From Ignavibacteria bacterium (lineage in GTDB: Bacteria; Bacteroidota; Ignavibacteria; Tepidaquicellales; Tepidaquicellaceae): a stretch of DNA of 21,068 nt. Location: assembly GCA_016710985.1 (NCBI GenBank), contig JADJTX010000065.1, positions 1 through 21,068 of the forward strand, given 5' to 3'. Below the pieces are notes generated by a model. The model was given only the letters and a program-made list of their open reading frames with translations, was not told the DNA's origin and ran no database searches. Positions 17,112 through 21,068 of the stretch are shown one piece after another. Every line of letters begins with the position of its first letter. The first letter of the stretch is position 1. A program made the translations under genes and the position numbers.

Positions 17112-18890
17112 TTAGTGGTAAATTAATTCATTTACAGGAAGTCCCGACTCCATTATCTTCAAAGCATTCGTCGTCGGACACGGTCCGGATGAATCTTATA
17201 ATCAAATTCCATCTTCCCTTTTACTATCTTCTTTGAAATGATAGTTCTCAATTGTTACGATCTCTTCTTCAAGATGGACCAACTCAAAGATCGTAGGTGG
17301 AGCCAACCCTGTCCCCTTCAGTTCCGGAAGTTTCGTTATGAATGACCTGCCGTAATGAGCCTCTCTTTATTATTTGTCCCTTTGAATCTCTCGTCTATCA
17401 GAAAAAATTTCTTTAAGCCGTTGTCATTTATTAAATTCATCAGTAATTGTTTCAGTCTTTTACTTCAGCATAAAAATATGAGATCCCGTCTATCACTGAA
17501 TCCGTTACTTTAATACACGTGAATAATTCATACATTGAGATCCTGAACACCGCATTGACAGGAGCACCTGCATAAGCCGGGCAAAGGTTGACACCTGCAG
17601 ATCTGAGAAACGTACTTTCCCAACATATTCAGCCCGTTATCCGTGGGTCTCATTTTCTTTGTCCAAAGAAAAATCATTACACTTTGCTGACACGTTTTAA
17701 CAAAGGGGATGACCTAATATTTTTACTTCAAAGCTTTTCTTCTTCTGTTATGATCTCGAAATACATAATCCAGTTTAGATTAGGAAAAAATTCGCAAGTG
17801 ATATATAGCATTCGAGCTCGTTTTAATTTTTCCATCCATACCAGAAATATTCTTTTGGATATCAGATTTTACTGTAATAAGTTTTTTGCTGTAATATATA
17901 TCAAAGGGGAAAACTACATTCAGAATGATTCTGAAGATCAGGTTTTCCCTGATCAACCAGAGCAGAGATAATTTTCATAAGCGTTTTAATTAGATGCTCC
18001 GCTCTCTTTTCCCTTTTAAAAATATTCATAAATGAATTTAGTTCTGGATATTTTTCAAATGAATGCTTTTCAATGTAAACAATAAGCGATGTTGTTTTTT
18101 AACTGGCTTTCAAAGCTCGACTGACTCCTCTATGATCTTGCCTATCTTCTTCTGATTCGCGGAATAAACAAAAAGGCAAAACGAAATATCAGAATGATCC
18201 AGAGAAATAACAAAAGGAATTCAAGAAAACAATAATGAAATGTAAGTGATAATAAGAACTGAAGCACCAGGCAAAGCCATTTAGGCAATTCAATTCAACA
18301 AATTTACCCATTCTGTAATTTTACTGCACTCCAGATGTCTCTTTGAAATTAATCTTCCTTTTAGAATGAACTTGTCACGGAATCTCGTTAATGCAGACAG
18401 CTCTTTGATTATCTTTGCTTCTCTAAATTTCCCTTGACCGGGGATATAATTTGTGATCCATTTTCTTAGGAACAGACTTCCTTCAAAAGATATTGCAACG
18501 TCAAGTAAATTATGGAGAAATTCTTTCCAAACAGGTCCGAGATCTTTCAGTTCGAAACATTTCCTCAGGAGAATGGACATTTATGACCAGGATCAGGAAT
18601 TTTCCCAGTCAACTTTCATTCTTGCAAGATTCTTACCTCTTTTATCTTACCTACTATAACATCTTCTCATCCCTCCAAGTAATTTATTATGAAAATGAAC
18701 TACAAGACTGAAAGTGGCAAAATAGATATTTGTAATTACCACCGTCTATAAAGAAATAAATACCTGGGATACTTAATGTTGTCCCAGTAGTAAATACCAT
18801 CGGTCTGTAGAAAAAACTTTTCTGCTTCTGCGGTTTAAAGAGAGTCATTCTGCTTTCAATCTAAAATTATTTTCCTAATCTTTTAATCTC
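17112..18890 (-). pseudogene. MutS-like ATPase with membrane-helix region, heavily frameshifted
   Basis: Recognisable only by reading across frames. From the N-terminal side: NLARMKVDWEN and FLHNLLDVAISFEGSLFLRKWI (lever-like helical part), IIKELSALTRFRDKFI, a very hydrophobic stretch (LEFLLLFLWIILIFRFAFLF) near 18180-18250, HSFEKYPELNSFMNIFKRE, NVVFPFDIYYSKKL, LLKRVSKVCNDFSL, a Walker A region TG..NMLGKSTFLRSAGVNL near 17600-17640, AYAGAPVNA, RISMYELFTCIKVTDSV, DGISYFYAEVKRLKQ, a Walker B region FFLIDERFKGTNNKERL, LEEEIVTIENYHFKED, and the end KMEFDYKIHPGPCPTTNALK then IMESGLPVN. This matches the roughly 600-aa MutS-family proteins of Bacteroidota that carry membrane helices. Their function is not established and they lack the mismatch-recognition domain. 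The 5' end is uncertain (18680-18890). At least eight frame changes are needed. Confidence 0.75.
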
Positions 18891-18965
18891 GAATTGTAAG
18901 TTCATAAGTCAATATAATTTTATAATATTTAATTTATACGAAGAAAATTTATAAATTGTATTACC
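18891..18965. promoter_or_regulatory. Divergent promoter region
   Basis: A very AT-rich gap of about 75 bp between the divergent MutS-like (-) and flavoprotein (+) genes. It must hold the start signals of both, but no specific box is convincing. Confidence 0.35.
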
Positions 18966-20120
18966 ATGACTAAACAAAGATGTCATTAGTAATCGGTTTA
19001 GAGTCGGTGCTGCGGGATTAATGTCTTCATAGAAGCAGGAAAGAAAGGCAAGATCCTATTACTTTATTGAACATGAAGAAAAGATAGGAAAGAAAATACT
19101 TATCTCCTAGGGGCGGCAGATGTAACTTCACAAATAAAAATTGTTTCTGCTGAAAATTTCATTTTCCAAAAATCCCCACTTCTGCAAATCCGCACTTGCC
19201 GGCTTTACCCCCGATGATTTTATTTCTATGGTTGAAATGAATGAGATACTTATCATGAAAAACCTAGGTCAACTATTCTGTGATGGAAGCGCCAGGCAGA
19301 TTTATCTATGCTCGAAAGTGAATGCAAAAAGCAAATGTTAGATCTTGTTGAACTGTAAAGTAAAAATCTTCAAGAAAGAACATTTTGAGTTAATAACCAG
19401 GAATTTCCGCCGATTCTGTTGTGATCGCTTCAGGCGGAATTTCAATTCCTAAAATGGGAGCAACTGATTTCGGATATAACATCGCAAAACAATTTGATAT
19501 TAAACTAACGGAGATCAAACCGGACTGGTTCCGCTGACTTTTAATAATGATGACAGAAACATTTTCGGAACTCAGCGGAATCTCAGTGGATGCTGTCGCA
19601 ACATATAAAAAAAGTTCGAGAGAAAATTTTTTTTCACTCACAGAGGATTAAGCGGTCCGCTTTGCAGATTATCATCTTACTGGAAAAGGAAAACCGATAA
19701 TTATTGATCTTTTGCCTGATAAGAGTTTGTTTGAAATTATCATCGGAGAATTCAAAGTAAAGATTCATGGCCCTGCACCGAACTTTAAATTTCAAAATTA
19801 TTTTCCCCAAAAGATTTGCCGAAGTTTTTTGCAAAATATTTTTAATCAAAACCTTTGAATCAATATTCCAAAAAGGACTTTTAAATATTTCAGATAAATT
19901 TCACAATGGAAATTTCAGCCTCCGGAACGGAAGGATTTGACAAAGCTGAAGTTACACTCGGTGGTATTGATACTAATGAGCTGTCATCCAAAACAATGGA
20001 ATCAAAAAAAGTAAAAGGCTTATATCTTATTGGTGAAGTTGTTGATGTTACCGGATGGCTTGGAGGTTATAATTTTCAATGGGCGTGGGCGTCGGTTTTG
20101 CCGCGGGGAAAGTTGTTTAA
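18966..20120 (+). pseudogene. BaiN/HI0933-family flavoprotein oxidoreductase, heavily frameshifted
   Basis: Reading across frames recovers the family in order: GAAGLMSS (FAD-binding dinucleotide fold), KIGKKILIS with GGRCN, FISKNPHF, AGFTPDDFISMVE, LGQLFCDGSARQI, VVIASGGISIPKMGATDFGY, AKQFDIKLTEIKP, FSELSGISVDAVATYK, THRGLSGPA, NFTMEISASGTEGFDKAEVT, GGIDTNELSSKTMESKKVKG, LYLIGEVVDVTGWLGGYNFQ, and WAWASG plus AAGKVV. The last segments are the diagnostic C-terminal FAD-binding part and are intact in one frame from 19906. The span of 1155 bp equals about 385 codons, near the usual 390-410. The family uses FAD and NAD(P)H; the substrate is usually unknown (one member acts on bile acids). Many indels and some stops break the first two thirds. 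The ATG at 18966 is the likely start. Confidence 0.78.
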
Positions 20121-20270
20121 TTTTGAGACTGACTCAGCAAGCAAAGGGGCGATAATGTTACCGTTGTATTTTTATTCGGGTATTGCCGGTCTTAACAAAT
20201 GCAAATTATTATCTTCCAATTTCCTGCCAGTTTTATTTTTGTAAAGCAAAAATTTAAACAATAAAACATT
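20121..20270. other. Short intergenic gap
   Basis: No gene recognised. Reading frame continues from the flavoprotein only because of a shift at its end (VLPRGKLFNF instead of AAGKVV and stop). Confidence 0.4.
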
Positions 20271-21068
20271 ATAGCGAACAAACCAATCGTTTTTATTACC
20301 GGAGCAACCGGATCACAGGGCGGAAATGTGGCTCACTTTTAGCAAAGTCTGAGGAAAATTCAGTGTAAGAGCTTTAACTCATGATGCTCATTCCAAGAAG
20401 GCTGCGGCTCTCGGAATGGAAGGTGTCGAGGTCGTTGAAGAAACCTTGACGATAAAGACAGCTTGCTCAAAGCATAATGAAAGGCTGCTACGGGTTTTCC
20501 TTCGGTGTGACAAACTTCTGAAGACATTTCGATAAGAAAGCGCAGCAAGGGAAGAAATTTAACGGAACGCTGTCAAAGAAGCAGCATAGAACATTTTGTT
20601 TTAAGCACTTCCTCCGGTCAATAAGATCTCCGGCGGTGAACTGGGTTCACCTCACTTCGACATCAAAGCGGAATACGAAGATTACGCAAAAACCTTAAGC
20701 AACACGACACTTACTCACCTCGCATTTTACTTTGATAACTTTATCGGCTTCTTTCCATTAAAAAGGTGAAGACGGCAATTTTCATTTCAGCTTTCCGCAG
20801 GGTGAGAACCCAAGCTTGGGGGATTGCTGCCGGAGATATCGGCGGAGTAGTCACCAGGAATTTTCAGGCTCCGGGATCAGTATCTCGGCAAGAACAGTCC
20901 GCATTGTCGGTGTGTAACTTTATCCTCCAGGACTATGCAAAGTAATGTCAAGTTCTCGGCGTGAAAGTAATATTTGATTACATTGACAGGAAGACCTTTA
21001 CCGGCTTTGGCTTTCCCGGCGCAGCCGATATCGCCGACATGTTTGAGTTCTATACTAAATTCATCCCT
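20271..21068 (+). pseudogene. NmrA-like NAD(P)-binding protein, frameshifted and cut by the window end
   Basis: The start reads ANKPIVFITGATGSQGGNVA, the GxxGxxG Rossmann motif of the atypical short-chain dehydrogenase/NmrA family. The initiator is ATA at 20271 where ATG is expected. In other frames follow SVRALTHDAHSKKAAALGME, GVEVVE, DDKDSLLKAMKGCYGVF, ISGGELGSPHFDIKAEYEDY, AKTLSNTTLTHLAFYFDNF, GEDGNFHFSFPQG, AAGDIGGVV, and at the edge VKVIFDYIDRKTFTGFGF then PGAADIADMFEFYTKF. NmrA-type proteins bind NAD(P) and act as redox sensors or as quinone/phenolic ether reductases; no substrate can be assigned here. At least six frame changes occur in 800 bp. The C-terminus lies beyond the window. 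Confidence 0.75.

Overview
The window looks like chromosomal DNA from an AT-rich, Gram-negative member of the Bacteroidota/Chlorobi/Ignavibacteria branch. The main evidence is three type IX secretion system (T9SS) C-terminal sorting domains carrying the NYPNPFNP signature, a gingipain-type C25 protease, a seven-bladed propeller surface protein, a beta-barrel outer-membrane protein, and a membrane-type MutS-like ATPase of the kind found in Bacteroidota. I cannot name a species.

Layout. 1-2294 (+ strand) holds battered remains of a T9SS sorting domain, an ArsC-type arsenate reductase, a CrcB/FluC fluoride channel and a DUF190 protein. 2550-7284 (- strand) is a housekeeping block transcribed right to left: tRNA-Leu(CAG), recJ, yebC, ruvC, ruvA and an inorganic pyrophosphatase. 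7583-14954 is a cell-surface region: a propeller protein with a T9SS signal (-), a beta-barrel protein (+), a 23-copy 21-bp minisatellite, and a C25 protease with a T9SS signal (-). 15181-16797 (-) holds a secreted serine hydrolase of the beta-lactamase/penicillin-binding family followed by an unrecognised 162-aa protein. 17112-21068 holds a heavily frameshifted MutS-like gene (-), a BaiN/HI0933-type flavoprotein (+) and an NmrA-like NAD(P)-binding protein (+) that runs off the window.

Two things dominate the window. First, nearly every gene is interrupted by one-base indels, often in homopolymers, while the conserved residues remain readable across frames. The damage is light in the centre and heavy at both ends. 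Because ruvC, ruvA, recJ and ppa are affected, most of this is probably sequence error, though true decay at the ends cannot be excluded. Second, almost every intergenic gap carries its own family of short degenerate tandem repeats (units of about 7 to 21 bp), often directly against a stop codon. That repeat habit is the most unusual biological feature here.

Functionally the centre combines Holliday-junction and recombination repair (RuvA, RuvC, RecJ) with a YebC-type factor, and secreted or surface proteins that would use a T9SS encoded elsewhere. No mobile element, CRISPR array or phage gene was recognised.
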